Positions 41,207 to 50,072 are shown, counted from the first letter of the stretch. The stretch: 64,000 bases of DNA from Photobacterium damselae (GCF_003026815.1 NZ_PYOG01000008.1:106123-170122); one strand, 5' to 3'. Notes: generated from the letters alone by a model not told the origin. Translations and numbers: made by a program.

Positions 41207-41647
41207 GATCCGATCCCTCTGAGCATGTCAGGATCATGTTGAACTCAAGCACTTATGTTTATACATTTCGATCTATTTTACCTTACTTTGCGATCTCTAC
41301 TCGACTCTCTTTTTTAGGTTATCCACAATCGTTTCTCCGCTCCTTGTTTCGGCTTACCAGATCTGACAAGGGGTTCCGATCGTATTACGCAAACCGATGT
41401 TTATATTTTAACCATCTGTGGAAAAGCCTGTGAATAGCGTTGATAATGTGTTTTTGTTATTTTGGATCCACTATATGTAGATCGGATCCGATCAAAAACT
41501 GTGGATAAATCTGTTTTTAACTTCTTACCTAGTGCGAAAATGTGACTGAATTAACATTAATATTTGCTGTTTTTGCATCTTGAACAACTTTTTGCAATTT
41601 GTACTAGGATCCATTTATTAAGATCCAAATAACTGATCTTTATCATC
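41207..41647. other. DnaA-box and GATC cluster, origin-like
   Basis: Gene-free region between rpoH and glpE. It has two perfect DnaA boxes, TTATCCACA at 41319-41327 and, inverted, TGTGGATAA at 41500-41508. Two near matches are TGTGGAAAA (41417-41425) and TGTGAATAG (41429-41437). Fourteen GATC sites fall between 41207 and 41638, about eight times the chance number, four of them within 41465-41493. Three AT-rich 13-mers beginning with GATC stand in tandem at 41608, 41622 and 41635. These are the ingredients of a Dam/SeqA/DnaA-controlled site, but the neighbours are not those of the usual oriC. Confidence 0.6.
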
Positions 41648-41682
41648 CCCATTGCTTTAATCATTCCAAATTACAGAGACAA

Positions 41683-41709
41683 AAAAACCGGCACTTCAGG
41701 CCGGTTTTT
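41683..41709 (-). terminator. Terminator after rpoH
   Basis: 10-bp stem AAAAACCGGC/GCCGGTTTTT (41683-41692 with 41700-41709), 7-base loop, with a U-run leftward (A at 41681-41687). Confidence 0.9.
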
Positions 41710-41732
41710 GACAAAGGAAAGCGAGAAAACAA

Positions 41733-42596
41733 TCAGTAGATATCGTCACCAACAGCTTCTTTTAGTTTTTTCATCGCATTTTTTTCTAACTGACGAATTC
41801 GCTCCGCTGATACACCAAAGCGGTCTGCAAGATCTTGCAGAGTCGATTTATCTTCATCAAGCCAACGCGAACGTACAATAAATTGACTACGCTCATCCAA
41901 ACCCGCTAATGCTTGAGACAAACGATTCGTTGCGTGAGTTTCCCAGTTACTCTCTTCGTAACTGCGTGCAACATCTGAACTTTTATCTTCTAAATAGTAA
42001 GCTGGAGCTGTCGGTGTAAAATCGCGATCATCATCGTCATTCGACATTTCAAAAGTGGCATCTTGAGCTGCTAAACGCGATTCCATTTCTCGCACTTCAC
42101 TCGGCTCTACCCCCAGTTGATCCGCAACCATATTGATTTCTTCATTATTAAACCAACCTAAACGCTTTTTCGACTTACGAAGATTAAAGAAGAGTTTACG
42201 TTGGGCTTTGGTGGTTGCAACTTTAACGATACGCCAATTTCGTAAAACAAACTCATGGATCTCTGCTTTGATCCAGTGGACAGCAAATGAGACCAAGCGA
42301 ACCCCAACTTCTGGGTTAAAACGCTTAACAGCCTTCATTAAGCCAATATTCCCCTCTTGGATCAGATCGGCCATAGGTAAACCGTAACCAGAATAGCCAC
42401 GAGCAATATGCACCACAAAGCGAAGGTGAGACATGACAAGCGCTTTCGCGGCATCAATATCACCATCAAAATGCAGACGTTCAGCCAACTCTTTTTCTTG
42501 CTCAGCAGTAAGCATTGGGTAACGGTTAACGGCTTGGATATAACTATCTAAACTGTCGGCCGCAACCAGAGCCATTGAAGGCATCTCAGTGGACAT
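41733..42596 (-). CDS. rpoH: Heat-shock sigma factor RpoH (sigma 32)
   Basis: Directs RNA polymerase to heat-shock promoters. 287 residues. Region 2 contains [37 protein letters not shown] and [20 protein letters not shown]. The RpoH box region [15 protein letters not shown] is present. Region 4.2 ends in [25 protein letters not shown]. It follows ftsYEX in the same direction, as in E. coli, but a terminator stands between. Confidence 0.98.
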   Translation of the reverse strand: MSTEMPSMALVAADSLDSYIQAVNRYPMLTAEQEKELAERLHFDGDIDAAKALVMSHLRFVVHIARGYSGYGLPMADLIQEGNIGLMKAVKRFNPEVGVRLVSFAVHWIKAEIHEFVLRNWRIVKVATTKAQRKLFFNLRKSKKRLGWFNNEEINMVADQLGVEPSEVREMESRLAAQDATFEMSNDDDDRDFTPTAPAYYLEDKSSDVARSYEESNWETHATNRLSQALAGLDERSQFIVRSRWLDEDKSTLQDLADRFGVSAERIRQLEKNAMKKLKEAVGDDIY

Positions 42597-42680
42597 GCAA
42601 AAACCTCGTGTGTTTTTTATTCAAAAGTAACGTAATTTAAACCCGTGTTCTTATTACGTGAACCCGCAATAATGCCAATA

Positions 42681-42719
42681 AAAAGGGGTTGATTGCAAGT
42701 AAGTCTGCAAATCAACCCC
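42681..42719 (-). terminator. Terminator after ftsX
   Basis: Long stem beginning GGGGTTGAT (42685-42693) paired with ATCAACCCC (42711-42719), followed leftward by a U-run (A at 42680-42684). It lies between ftsX and rpoH. Confidence 0.85.
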
Positions 42720-42741
42720 AGATTAGATCGAAAAAATAAAA

Positions 42742-43668
42742 TTATACTGGCTCAATTTCGCGTAAATGGCGTCCAGCAGATAAGCGAGCTGCCAATAAAC
42801 CAAGGAAAGCTGCTGACATAATAAGAATCAGCATTTCATCCCAGCCAAGACCAATTAAACGATAATGGCTAGCATACAGATTGGCTAAGGTAGCCACGGC
42901 TTGATCAAGTAATAAGGTAATTGCAAAAGTTAACCCAATAGCAATCAAAGAGGCGATTAGGCCATACCAAACCCCAACATACAGATAAGGTCGAAGGATA
43001 TAGCTATTGGTTGCGCCAACCATTTTCATTACTTGGATTTCATCTTTATGGCTAAGCACTTGCAAACGTAAGGTGTTACCTACAATCAAGAATACCGCAA
43101 ACAGCATCAAGCCCGACATGACCAAGGCCAGAGTCACAGCCAAATCTTTAATGGCAGCTAGGCGTTGTAACCAATCGCTATCTAGACGCACTTCACTAAC
43201 TTGTTGCTGGTCTCGTAACTTTGTCGCTAACACTTGTGCTTGTTCGTTACTTTGCCACTGAGGCTTAGGTTTAATAATCACCACAGAAGGCAACGGGTTA
43301 GAATCTAACAGTGCAATAGCTTTTGCAAATCCTGCATTTTGACGAAACTCTTCTAAACCTTGTTGTGGTGAGATGAACTCAACGGTTTCAACCTCTGGCC
43401 ATCCTTTAAGCTCATCAGCAAAGGTTTTTGCTTGCGCTTCAGGAACCGAATTTTGCAAATACAACGTTAGCTGAGTTGGGTTCTGCCATGATTGAGCAAC
43501 GATTGTGACGTTTTTTGCCAGCAGGTAGAAGGTTGCTGGTAGAGTTAAGGCAAACGCAAGTACCAACAGTGTTAAAATATTGCCTAATGGGCGACGAAAC
43601 ATATCTTTCAATGCCCCGCCACCTTGTTGTTTATGAATGGCAAAGAAGCCTTGTTTATTCTGCGCCAC
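42742..43668 (-). CDS. ftsX: Cell-division protein FtsX
   Basis: 308-residue membrane subunit of the FtsEX complex, which relays ATP hydrolysis by FtsE to septal amidase activators in the periplasm. Four membrane helices with a periplasmic domain between the first two (about residues 60-170) are visible, and the MacB/FtsX-like segment VLSHKDEIQVMKMVGATNSYILRPYLYVG is conserved. Its start overlaps the end of ftsE by 14 bases. Confidence 0.97.
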   Translation of the reverse strand: MAQNKQGFFAIHKQQGGGALKDMFRRPLGNILTLLVLAFALTLPATFYLLAKNVTIVAQSWQNPTQLTLYLQNSVPEAQAKTFADELKGWPEVETVEFISPQQGLEEFRQNAGFAKAIALLDSNPLPSVVIIKPKPQWQSNEQAQVLATKLRDQQQVSEVRLDSDWLQRLAAIKDLAVTLALVMSGLMLFAVFLIVGNTLRLQVLSHKDEIQVMKMVGATNSYILRPYLYVGVWYGLIASLIAIGLTFAITLLLDQAVATLANLYASHYRLIGLGWDEMLILIMSAAFLGLLAARLSAGRHLREIEPV

Positions 43669-44326
43669 GAACGATCTCCCTTAAATGTCCCTGTAGAAGA
43701 TCCAATCGACGATAATCGTGACTGGCTAACAGTGAAGTATCGTGAGTTGCCATTAACACACTCACGCCTACTCGATTAAATTCTTCAAATAAACGCATCA
43801 CTTGCTGAGATAAATCGGCATCTAGGTTACCAGTCGGTTCATCGGCTAGTAACAACATAGGTTTATTCACCACGGCACGAGCAATACCCACGCGCTGCTG
43901 TTCACCGCCCGATAACTGAATCGGCGTACACTTTGCTTTATCCAGTAAACCCACTTTATCTAACGCGGCAGATACTCGACGTTTAATTTCATGCTCTGAT
44001 GCCAATTCCACTCGTAATGGCAAAGCAACGTTTTCATACACGCTACGATCCATCAACAGCTTATGGTCTTGGAAGATGATCCCGATATTACGACGTAAAA
44101 ACGGGATCTGCTTATTAGGAATACGGCTAATATCATGGTCATTGAACAAAATTTTGCCGTCACTTGGGCGTTCAATGGCACAAATCAGTTTCAGCAGGGT
44201 ACTTTTACCTGCTCCTGAGTGGCCAGTCAGAAAAGACATTTCACCACGACCAAGATGGAAGTTTACTCGCTGAAGTGCTTGCCTACCTCCTCGATAGGCT
44301 TTACTTACCTGCTGAAACTGAATCAC
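43655..44326 (-). CDS. ftsE: Cell-division ATP-binding protein FtsE
   Basis: 223-residue ABC ATPase partner of FtsX. Walker [10 protein letters not shown] is at residues 35-43, the signature is [14 protein letters not shown], Walker B is [12 protein letters not shown], and the H-loop is LMATHD. It starts three bases after the ftsY stop in the operon ftsY-ftsE-ftsX. Confidence 0.98.
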   Translation of the reverse strand: MIQFQQVSKAYRGGRQALQRVNFHLGRGEMSFLTGHSGAGKSTLLKLICAIERPSDGKILFNDHDISRIPNKQIPFLRRNIGIIFQDHKLLMDRSVYENVALPLRVELASEHEIKRRVSAALDKVGLLDKAKCTPIQLSGGEQQRVGIARAVVNKPMLLLADEPTGNLDADLSQQVMRLFEEFNRVGVSVLMATHDTSLLASHDYRRLDLLQGHLREIVRGAE

Positions 44327-44329
44327 TGT

Positions 44330-45718
44330 TTATTCCTCGTCTGTAAATAGCGCTTCGATAAACTCGTCGGCAGCAAATGGACGCAAATCATCAATGCCTT
44401 CACCAATACCAATATAACGGATTGGGATATGGAACTGATCGGCAATCGCAAAGATCACCCCGCCTTTTGCTGTACCATCAAGTTTCGTTAGCGTAATACC
44501 TGATACTGGAGCAACCTCACTAAATAGCTTTGCTTGGCTAATTGCGTTTTGGCCGGTACCTGCATCGAGAGTCAACATAATTTCATGCGGCGCATCAGGA
44601 TCAATTTTCTTCATCACACGCACAATCTTACGTAACTCTTCCATTAAGTTAGCTTTGTTTTGTAAGCGACCCGCAGTATCTGCAATGATCACATCAATAT
44701 TTTTTGCTTTTGCCGATTCAATCGCATCGAAGATAACAGAAGCACTGTCTGCACCCGTATGTTGGGCAATAACAGGAACTTGGTTACGTTCACCCCAAAC
44801 TTGAAGCTGTTCAACAGCAGCGGCACGGAATGTATCACCAGCCGCCAACATCACAGATTTTCCTTCACTTTGGAATTTCTTCGCCAGCTTACCAATAGTC
44901 GTAGTTTTACCTACGCCATTAACACCCACCATCAAAATAACATATGGCTTTTTGCTGGTATCGATCTCAAATGGCTGTTCGACTTTTGCGAGCATCTCTG
45001 CCAATTCATCTTTCAATAAACCGTAGAGTGCTTCACCATCTTTAAGTTCCTTGCGAGAGGCTTTCTCGGTTAAGTTTTCAATGATCTTAACCGTAGTATC
45101 CATTCCCACATCAGCAATCAGTAATTGCTCTTCAAGCTCTTCAAACAGCTCATCATCAATTTTTTTGCCTTTAAATAGACTGAAGAAGCTCGAACCGAAA
45201 TTCTCCTTAGTCTTACGTAAACCACGCATTAGACGGGCAAAGAAACCTTCTGATTTTGGTTTTTCCTGCTCTGCAATCGCAATAACTGGAGACTCAAGCT
45301 CGGCGTTATTTTCTGTCTCTTCATTACGAAGATGTTCAGCGCTCTCTTTTGCTTGTAATTGCTCACTCACAATTTCAGCTTCAATCTGAGCATCATCACT
45401 AGCAGCATCAGCATTGATACTCGCTAGCTCAACTTGTTCCTCAACCGCTTCTAACTGAGAAATCGAAGCCTCTGCCTCGGGTTCTGCTTTAGCAACTGGC
45501 TCGGTTACGGTATCCTTAGCACTGTCGGCTGCATCATTTTTTGCATCATCATTATGCGCAATTTCAGCATCCTTGGCGTCAGAGGTTTGTGATTTAGGGC
45601 TTTCATCCTGCCCCTCGATTACCGAGTTAATTTCGGTAGTTTGTTCGCTGTGTTCGCTCTTTTCTTCTGAGCCAAAACCCAGCCACGAGAATAATCCGCG
45701 TTTCTTCTTTTCTGCCAT
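44330..45718 (-). CDS. ftsY: Signal recognition particle receptor FtsY
   Basis: GTPase receptor for SRP at the inner membrane, needed for cotranslational insertion of membrane proteins. 462 residues from the ATG at 45718 with an AGGA site; a TTG two codons upstream is the other option. Residues 15-150 form the long acidic A domain, rich in Glu, Asp and Ala, typical of enterobacteria and vibrios. The NG domain has GVNGVGKTT, DTFRAAAVEQL, DTAGRLQNK and TKLDGTAKGG. Confidence 0.97.
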   Translation of the reverse strand: MAEKKKRGLFSWLGFGSEEKSEHSEQTTEINSVIEGQDESPKSQTSDAKDAEIAHNDDAKNDAADSAKDTVTEPVAKAEPEAEASISQLEAVEEQVELASINADAASDDAQIEAEIVSEQLQAKESAEHLRNEETENNAELESPVIAIAEQEKPKSEGFFARLMRGLRKTKENFGSSFFSLFKGKKIDDELFEELEEQLLIADVGMDTTVKIIENLTEKASRKELKDGEALYGLLKDELAEMLAKVEQPFEIDTSKKPYVILMVGVNGVGKTTTIGKLAKKFQSEGKSVMLAAGDTFRAAAVEQLQVWGERNQVPVIAQHTGADSASVIFDAIESAKAKNIDVIIADTAGRLQNKANLMEELRKIVRVMKKIDPDAPHEIMLTLDAGTGQNAISQAKLFSEVAPVSGITLTKLDGTAKGGVIFAIADQFHIPIRYIGIGEGIDDLRPFAADEFIEALFTDEE

Positions 45719-45802
45719 TGGCAAATCCTAGAGATTGATTGGTACAATTTGCAGCCTAAAAACTGATGTATACTAACATTTTCTAAGCGGTCAAAAAAAT
45801 CT

Positions 45803-46411
45803 ATGACGAAACGTAGACAACAAACAGGTAAAAAACCACAAAATAATCGCCAGAGCGGGTTCGTCAGAATCATCAGCGGACAATGGCGTGGTCGCAAACT
45901 GCCCGTCCATGACGTCGAAGGACTTCGACCTACCACTGACCGTGTAAAAGAAACACTTTTCAACTGGTTAGCGCAAGATATTTATCAAGCAAAATGCTTA
46001 GATCTCTTCGCCGGTAGTGGTAGCCTGAGCTTTGAGGCCTTATCCCGTGGTGCAGAAAGTCTGACCATGATTGAACTGGACCAAAAAGCTGCCGCGCAAC
46101 TAAAACAAAATTTAACCGCAATTGGGGCTACTAACGCAACCTTACACAACACCAATAGTGTAAATTTCCTCAATCAAGCAGGTACTCCTCACGATTTGGT
46201 CTTTATTGATCCACCATTTCGTAAGGACCTTATTCAACAAGTTATTGCTGCGCTTGAAGCTAATCATTGGTTAAGTCCTAATGCGTTGATTTATATTGAA
46301 GCAGAAAAAGAGCTCGGTAGCATTGATGTACCGCCAAGTTGGCATCTATATCGCGAAAAAACCGCAGGACAGGTGTGCTATCGTTTATTTATTCGAGAGG
46401 AAGAAGAATGA
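45803..46411 (+). CDS. rsmD: 16S rRNA (guanine(966)-N2)-methyltransferase
   Basis: Methylates G966 of 16S rRNA in the small subunit. 202 residues: RIISGQWRGRKLPV and LRPTTDRVKETLFNWL at the start, SAM motif I DLFAGSGSLSFEALSRGA, and the catalytic IDPPFRKDL. It is divergent to ftsY, as in E. coli, and its stop overlaps the start of the next gene in ATGA. Confidence 0.97.
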   Translation: MTKRRQQTGKKPQNNRQSGFVRIISGQWRGRKLPVHDVEGLRPTTDRVKETLFNWLAQDIYQAKCLDLFAGSGSLSFEALSRGAESLTMIELDQKAAAQLKQNLTAIGATNATLHNTNSVNFLNQAGTPHDLVFIDPPFRKDLIQQVIAALEANHWLSPNALIYIEAEKELGSIDVPPSWHLYREKTAGQVCYRLFIREEEE

Positions 46412-46674
46412 AAACCTTAATCTTATTAGCTAAGGCCGCGATTGCGTTTGTCTGGTTGGTGTTGTTAGTTAATATTGTCCACCCATTTCCAGGGGCGGCG
46501 GCAATGGCGCTTTACATCATGACTGCATTTTTATTTATGATGCATGGCCTACAAATGTTGATCTTTATTGGTGCTTTTGGCGATAAGATTACGATGTCTG
46601 GTTGGGAGAAATGGTCGATTCTTATTTTTGGTATTTTCGCCTTGCTTGATATTCGCCGTAAACACATGATGTAA
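46408..46674 (+). CDS. yhhL: DUF1145 membrane protein YhhL
   Basis: 88 residues from the ATG at 46408, which overlaps the rsmD stop; the preceding GGAAGAAG is the ribosome site. Three short hydrophobic segments cover most of the protein (LLAKAAIAFVWLVLLVNIV, then AMALYIMTAFLFMMHGLQMLIFIGAF, then WSILIFGIFALLDI), fitting DUF1145. The same pair occurs in E. coli. The function is unknown. Confidence 0.9.
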   Translation: MKTLILLAKAAIAFVWLVLLVNIVHPFPGAAAMALYIMTAFLFMMHGLQMLIFIGAFGDKITMSGWEKWSILIFGIFALLDIRRKHMM

Positions 46675-46690
46675 CACTCTCAATTCCAAT

Positions 46691-46724
46691 AAAAAAGCGA
46701 GTCCGATATTTGGCTCGCTTTTTT
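46691..46724. terminator. Bidirectional terminator, yhhL / yecH
   Basis: 11-bp perfect stem AAAAAAGCGAG/CTCGCTTTTTT (46691-46701 with 46714-46724) between convergent genes. Confidence 0.92.
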
Positions 46725-46746
46725 ATATCTCTGAGTTTTATAACTC

Positions 46747-46989
46747 TTAGTGGTGACACATACGAGCCGGGTTGGCCGTTAGCTCTTCACCCACCAGCAT
46801 AATCTTACCCTTCGCAAGTAAGAAATCGAGAAGTTGTTGTAAGGTCAAATCTTGTTGGCTGCAAGTATGAAAACGAACATCCGCTCCATACTCAGCTTCA
46901 ATTTCTGCCGTTAAACTTGCAGGTGTGTAGTGCTTATTTTCATCTAATAATTTATGAAGCACTTCATGACCATGAACAGATTCTGTCAT
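46747..46989 (-). CDS. yecH: YecH-family small protein
   Basis: 80-residue DUF2492/YecH protein. The pattern ESVHGHEVLHKLL, YTPASLTAEIEAEYGADVRFHTCS, LLDFLLAKGKI and a C-terminal CHH matches E. coli YecH. The conserved His and Cys residues suggest metal binding, which has not been shown. An AGAGAGA stretch precedes the ATG. Confidence 0.88.
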   Translation of the reverse strand: MTESVHGHEVLHKLLDENKHYTPASLTAEIEAEYGADVRFHTCSQQDLTLQQLLDFLLAKGKIMLVGEELTANPARMCHH

Positions 46990-47010
46990 TGTTCTCTCTC
47001 TTCCAATCTA

Positions 47011-47139
47011 AAACATATATACCCAAGTTATTTCAAGATGCACGGTTCAGTGAGAATGACTTGGAGATATAACAATAGATCACTACGTTGATTACCGCGT
47101 TGACCTAACTCAATTATATTGCATATTGAATATATGTTT
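47011..47139. repeat. MITE-like intergenic repeat
   Basis: 129-base element bounded by perfect 10-bp terminal inverted repeats, AAACATATAT (47011-47020) and ATATATGTTT (47130-47139). Near the left end the stretch CCCAAGTTATTTCAAGATG runs into an inner inverted repeat CCAAGT/ACTTGG (47022-47027 with 47059-47064). I recall similar tatacccaagt-type elements as dispersed repeats in vibrios. No coding capacity. Only one copy is seen in this window. Confidence 0.6.
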
Positions 47140-47710
47140 AAATCTTTTAAGATAATCTTTCAGCCAATCGTTTACCTTCGTTTTTTTATCTAAACACGCT
47201 ATTTCTTATTATTAAAGGTAAGCATTTATCTGCTAATCATGTTCAAAAACAATATCTCCATCTAAACTAACCTTTTGATTTATTATCTCATCCTGTAAAA
47301 AAAATAGAGAAACATTCATCTATAAGTCCAAATCACAATTCTTAAATCATGAGAAAGTTAAGTGAATTGAAAAATAAAAAATAGATTAAAAACCAAACGG
47401 TTACATTCACTTACTGTGATCTCATTAAAATTTTTTGTGGTAGCAATAAAAGATAAATTAAAATTACTTGGCATATAATACAGCAGAAAGAAGTTACTTC
47501 CATTTTTGCAAACTACATATTCCATTAACAATAACAACGACAACAAAAAATCAAAACACACCAATAAAATCATCAAGTTAAAACAACACCACTTTTATAG
47601 AAAACAATGAGCTCAAAAACCAAACAGAGAGAAAAACACTGTTTACTTAGATAAAAAACCACTTAAACACGTCATATTTTTGCAAAATAAGCCACTAAAC
47701 TAAGATCTAG
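47140..47710. other. Very AT-rich intergenic stretch
   Basis: About 570 bases, extremely AT-rich, with only chance open frames. One 72-codon leftward frame (47358-47576) has a low-complexity hydrophobic product made by A-rich sequence and no ribosome site, so I do not call it. A possible H-NS target or remnant of an insertion. Confidence 0.4.
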
Positions 47711-47751
47711 CTTGATAAGCGATCAAAAATCATGCTATTCTTTTTATCAAG
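47711..47751 (+). promoter_or_regulatory. Promoter of the 26-residue peptide gene, framed by an inverted repeat
   Basis: -35 TTGATA at 47712-47717, 18-base spacer, -10 TATTCT at 47736-47741. A perfect 8-bp inverted repeat, CTTGATAA (47711-47718) and TTATCAAG (47744-47751), overlaps the -35 and the expected start site, so a dimeric regulator could hold both arms. Confidence 0.6.
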
Positions 47752-47782
47752 TTAAAGATAACGGTTATAGGAGAGCCAAATC

Positions 47783-47863
47783 ATGTTTACAACATCTCAA
47801 AAACAAGGACTTATGATGATTGCGGTTATCCTAGGTCTAATGACACTACCTGTTATCTACTAA
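47783..47863 (+). CDS. 26-residue single-helix membrane peptide
   Basis: The ORF reads MFTTSQKQGLMMIAVILGL followed by MTLPVIY and stop. Residues 8-25 form one hydrophobic helix after a polar N-terminus. It has its own promoter (47712-47741), a TAGGAGAG ribosome site at about ten bases, and an intrinsic terminator 18 bases after the stop, so it is a complete monocistronic unit of about 160 bases. I do not recognise the family; it is not CydX or YnhF. Small inner-membrane peptides of this type often adjust a larger membrane complex. Confidence 0.7.
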   Translation: MFTTSQKQGLMMIAVILGLMTLPVIY

Positions 47864-47880
47864 GATAACGAACAAATATC

Positions 47881-47907
47881 AAAAAAGGCGCTTATAGCGC
47901 CTTTTTT
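47881..47907 (+). terminator. Terminator after the 26-residue peptide gene
   Basis: 11-bp perfect stem AAAAAAGGCGC/GCGCCTTTTTT (47881-47891 with 47897-47907), 5-base loop. Confidence 0.93.
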
Positions 47908-47962
47908 CGTTTTTGAACAATATTGTGGTGGGTAATAGGATAAAAACCCTATCGTATAACCA

Positions 47963-48328
47963 TTAGGGAAGAAGAGAGATACGATGCCAATGAAGAGAGT
48001 AAAACCAAATAGCTAGCGCGGTAAAACCAAAGACCAACAATAGAGCTACACCCCATACCACTCGATTACTACGTGGTGTAAGCCCTTTCTCGCAGCGCTT
48101 ACACATGGCAATAAACTCATCCTCATTTGTTAAGCGAAAATGATCTTGTTGAATAGACTGCTCTCGAATTTGAGCGATATGTTGTAACTCTTCAATTAAG
48201 TTTTGCGGCAAACGCTCATCACAGAACTCAATCAGTTCCGTCAAATTACTACCCTGTGCGTGATAATGAGAACGCAGTAAATACTCGATACGACGGGTGC
48301 GTTTAATGACGCTCGCAATATTAGACAT
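47963..48328 (-). CDS. Uncharacterised tail-anchored membrane protein
   Basis: 121 residues from the ATG at 48328 (a GTG two codons upstream is the other start). The first 90 residues are soluble and helical, with many Arg, Glu and Gln, and hold a lone CKRCEKG element. One membrane helix (about VVWGVALLLVFGFTALAIWFY) and a short basic end follow, the topology of a C-terminally anchored protein facing the cytosol. I do not recognise the family. It reads toward the small-peptide gene and away from the DUF2500 gene. Confidence 0.72.
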   Translation of the reverse strand: MSNIASVIKRTRRIEYLLRSHYHAQGSNLTELIEFCDERLPQNLIEELQHIAQIREQSIQQDHFRLTNEDEFIAMCKRCEKGLTPRSNRVVWGVALLLVFGFTALAIWFYSLHWHRISLLP

Positions 48329-48334
48329 AATCAC

Positions 48335-48662
48335 TTTCTCTTCAACATCCTATGTTCTTTTCTTACCTTACTAACCCGTCACTAGAAAGCAAGAACTATC
48401 CCTCTATTTTGCGAAGGGATGAATCTTGTCTAAACCGCACGCACATACTCCATTAAATCATAGTCAAACTTCGAGTTAAGCGAAAAAGATTCCGTCAGAT
48501 CACGATTTTATCGCGTAATGCTAGAGCCAAGAATAAAGTCATGAATAATATGAAACCAATGACTTTAGTCTCGAACTTAAACGACTGAGCCCAAGTCACT
48601 TATACCGTAATAATTGGGTATCAATGGATATAATCGGATAGAACAATAACAGGATTTTTACC
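48335..48662. other. Divergent region before the DUF2500 gene
   Basis: 328 bases with no supported gene. It includes a 9-bp perfect inverted repeat TAAAGTCAT/ATGACTTTA (48534-48542 with 48559-48567) without U-run. Promoters for both flanking genes should be here. Confidence 0.4.
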
Positions 48663-48995
48663 ATGCCAACCATGCTACTATTGGCTTTAGTAACACTACT
48701 TGTCGTTGCCATTAGCTATTTTATCTACACCTATCGTCGTCATACTCTTGGAACTCATGCTCCAGAGAAACACATTGAAGTCATGATTCTCGATAAACAG
48801 AGCAATCCTATTTTTGGAGCTCAACCGGGAGAAGATGACGAAGAATATTGGATCTATGTTCAACCAGTAAAAGGCGGCCCAAAGCGTGAATTTATGGTCG
48901 GTATTCACTACTATCACGCTCTAAATCCGGGTGATAGCGGCATGATGACCTATAAAGGCCGCCAATTTATGCATTTTGCTCTTAATCGCAGCTAG
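48663..48995 (+). CDS. yhhM: DUF2500 membrane protein YhhM
   Basis: 110 residues: one N-terminal membrane helix (LLLALVTLLVVAISYFIYTY) and a soluble domain with EVMILDKQSNPIF, YWIYVQPVKGGPKREFMV, YYHALNPGDSGMMTYKGRQFMHF, which is the DUF2500 pattern. In E. coli yhhM stands next to yhhL and rsmD; here it is two kilobases further on, after the inserted small genes. The function is unknown. Confidence 0.85.
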   Translation: MPTMLLLALVTLLVVAISYFIYTYRRHTLGTHAPEKHIEVMILDKQSNPIFGAQPGEDDEEYWIYVQPVKGGPKREFMVGIHYYHALNPGDSGMMTYKGRQFMHFALNRS

Positions 48996-49004
48996 CTCGT
49001 TACG

Positions 49005-50018
49005 CTAAGGAACAAGCCAAGCACTGTAGCGACTTTTGCTCAATAGCCAACTGCTCAATAGAGCCAATCCGCCGCACACCAGAGTCCAAAATGGAATGGT
49101 GATCAGCGGCGGAGCAAAATACCAATTAAGATGAATTACCGGCCATAAAAATAGTGGATGTAATAAATACACCCCTAAACTATAACGACTAATAAAACTG
49201 ATCCCCTGTTTAGCCGTTACGGACCACTCACAGTGCTCAGCCCACCAGCGACAACCAACAAACACCAAACTGGCAATGAGTACGGTATTTAATGTTTTAT
49301 AAGAGAGCCAACGACCTACCGTATACTCACCCACAACCAGACTTAAATGTACTACCATCCAATCCGTTAATAGCAGTGCCACTACACCCAATGGCAGTAG
49401 CCAAACCAGTTTTGGCCGTTGATATTGGTAAAGCCCATAGCCAAGAAGTAAGTACCCACTATATAAAACATACTGATTACTCCATGGCCCATCGACTCTT
49501 AATAAGAATAACAAGGTAAAAATAAGCCACACGCCGATAACCGCTCGAACTTGACTCGGTTCTGCACGATGAACAAAGAAATGAAATAGAGGAACGAGTA
49601 AATAAAGAGGAATAAAGTAATAAAAGAAACCTAAATGGTAATACGTTTCATGAGTAAATGCGTGTTTTAACAGATTGATACTCACAGCCCCATCAAAACC
49701 CGATAACGAAACTCCGGCAAGTCCAGCATAGAATAGAGACCAAGCCACAAACGGAATTAATACCTTGCTCACTCGCCGAGTAATAAAATAGTTGGCTTCA
49801 ATCGGTTTAGGGTTACTAAGTAATAGCGCTCCAGAGATTAAGATAAAAACAGGAACTGCCCAGCGACTAAAACTATTAAAAGTGATGGCGGTAATCCAAT
49901 CAAACTGCGGTATCTGCCCTAATTGCTCTCGATAAGGCCCAAGTACATGAATAATCACAACAGCAATGGCAGCAACACAACGCAATAAATCAAAGAACCA
50001 AATTTTTTTGGCTGCCAT
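49005..50018 (-). CDS. Acyltransferase-3 family membrane protein
   Basis: 337-residue integral membrane protein with about ten helices. The family start FDLLRCVAAIAVVIIHV carries the conserved Arg and His, followed by RWAVPVFILISGALLL and a C-terminal SLGVYLLHPLFLW. These proteins O-acetylate sugars of surface polymers or enterobacterial common antigen (WecH type) or succinylate osmoregulated glucans. The substrate cannot be deduced, and there are no polysaccharide genes near it. Confidence 0.85.
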   Translation of the reverse strand: MAAKKIWFFDLLRCVAAIAVVIIHVLGPYREQLGQIPQFDWITAITFNSFSRWAVPVFILISGALLLSNPKPIEANYFITRRVSKVLIPFVAWSLFYAGLAGVSLSGFDGAVSINLLKHAFTHETYYHLGFFYYFIPLYLLVPLFHFFVHRAEPSQVRAVIGVWLIFTLLFLLRVDGPWSNQYVLYSGYLLLGYGLYQYQRPKLVWLLPLGVVALLLTDWMVVHLSLVVGEYTVGRWLSYKTLNTVLIASLVFVGCRWWAEHCEWSVTAKQGISFISRYSLGVYLLHPLFLWPVIHLNWYFAPPLITIPFWTLVCGGLALLSSWLLSKSRYSAWLVP

Positions 50019-50045
50019 ACATTCACCTTTTTACCCAATAAAAAT

Positions 50046-50072
50046 GCCATCATTGACATAATCAATGATGGC
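50046..50072 (-). terminator. Terminator after the SDR gene
   Basis: 11-bp perfect stem GCCATCATTGA/TCAATGATGGC (50046-50056 with 50062-50072) followed leftward by AUUUUUAU. Confidence 0.85.

Noticed and set aside
47358..47576. 72-codon leftward frame
   Set aside because: Low-complexity hydrophobic product from A-rich sequence, no ribosome site, no promoter or terminator, no likeness to a family.
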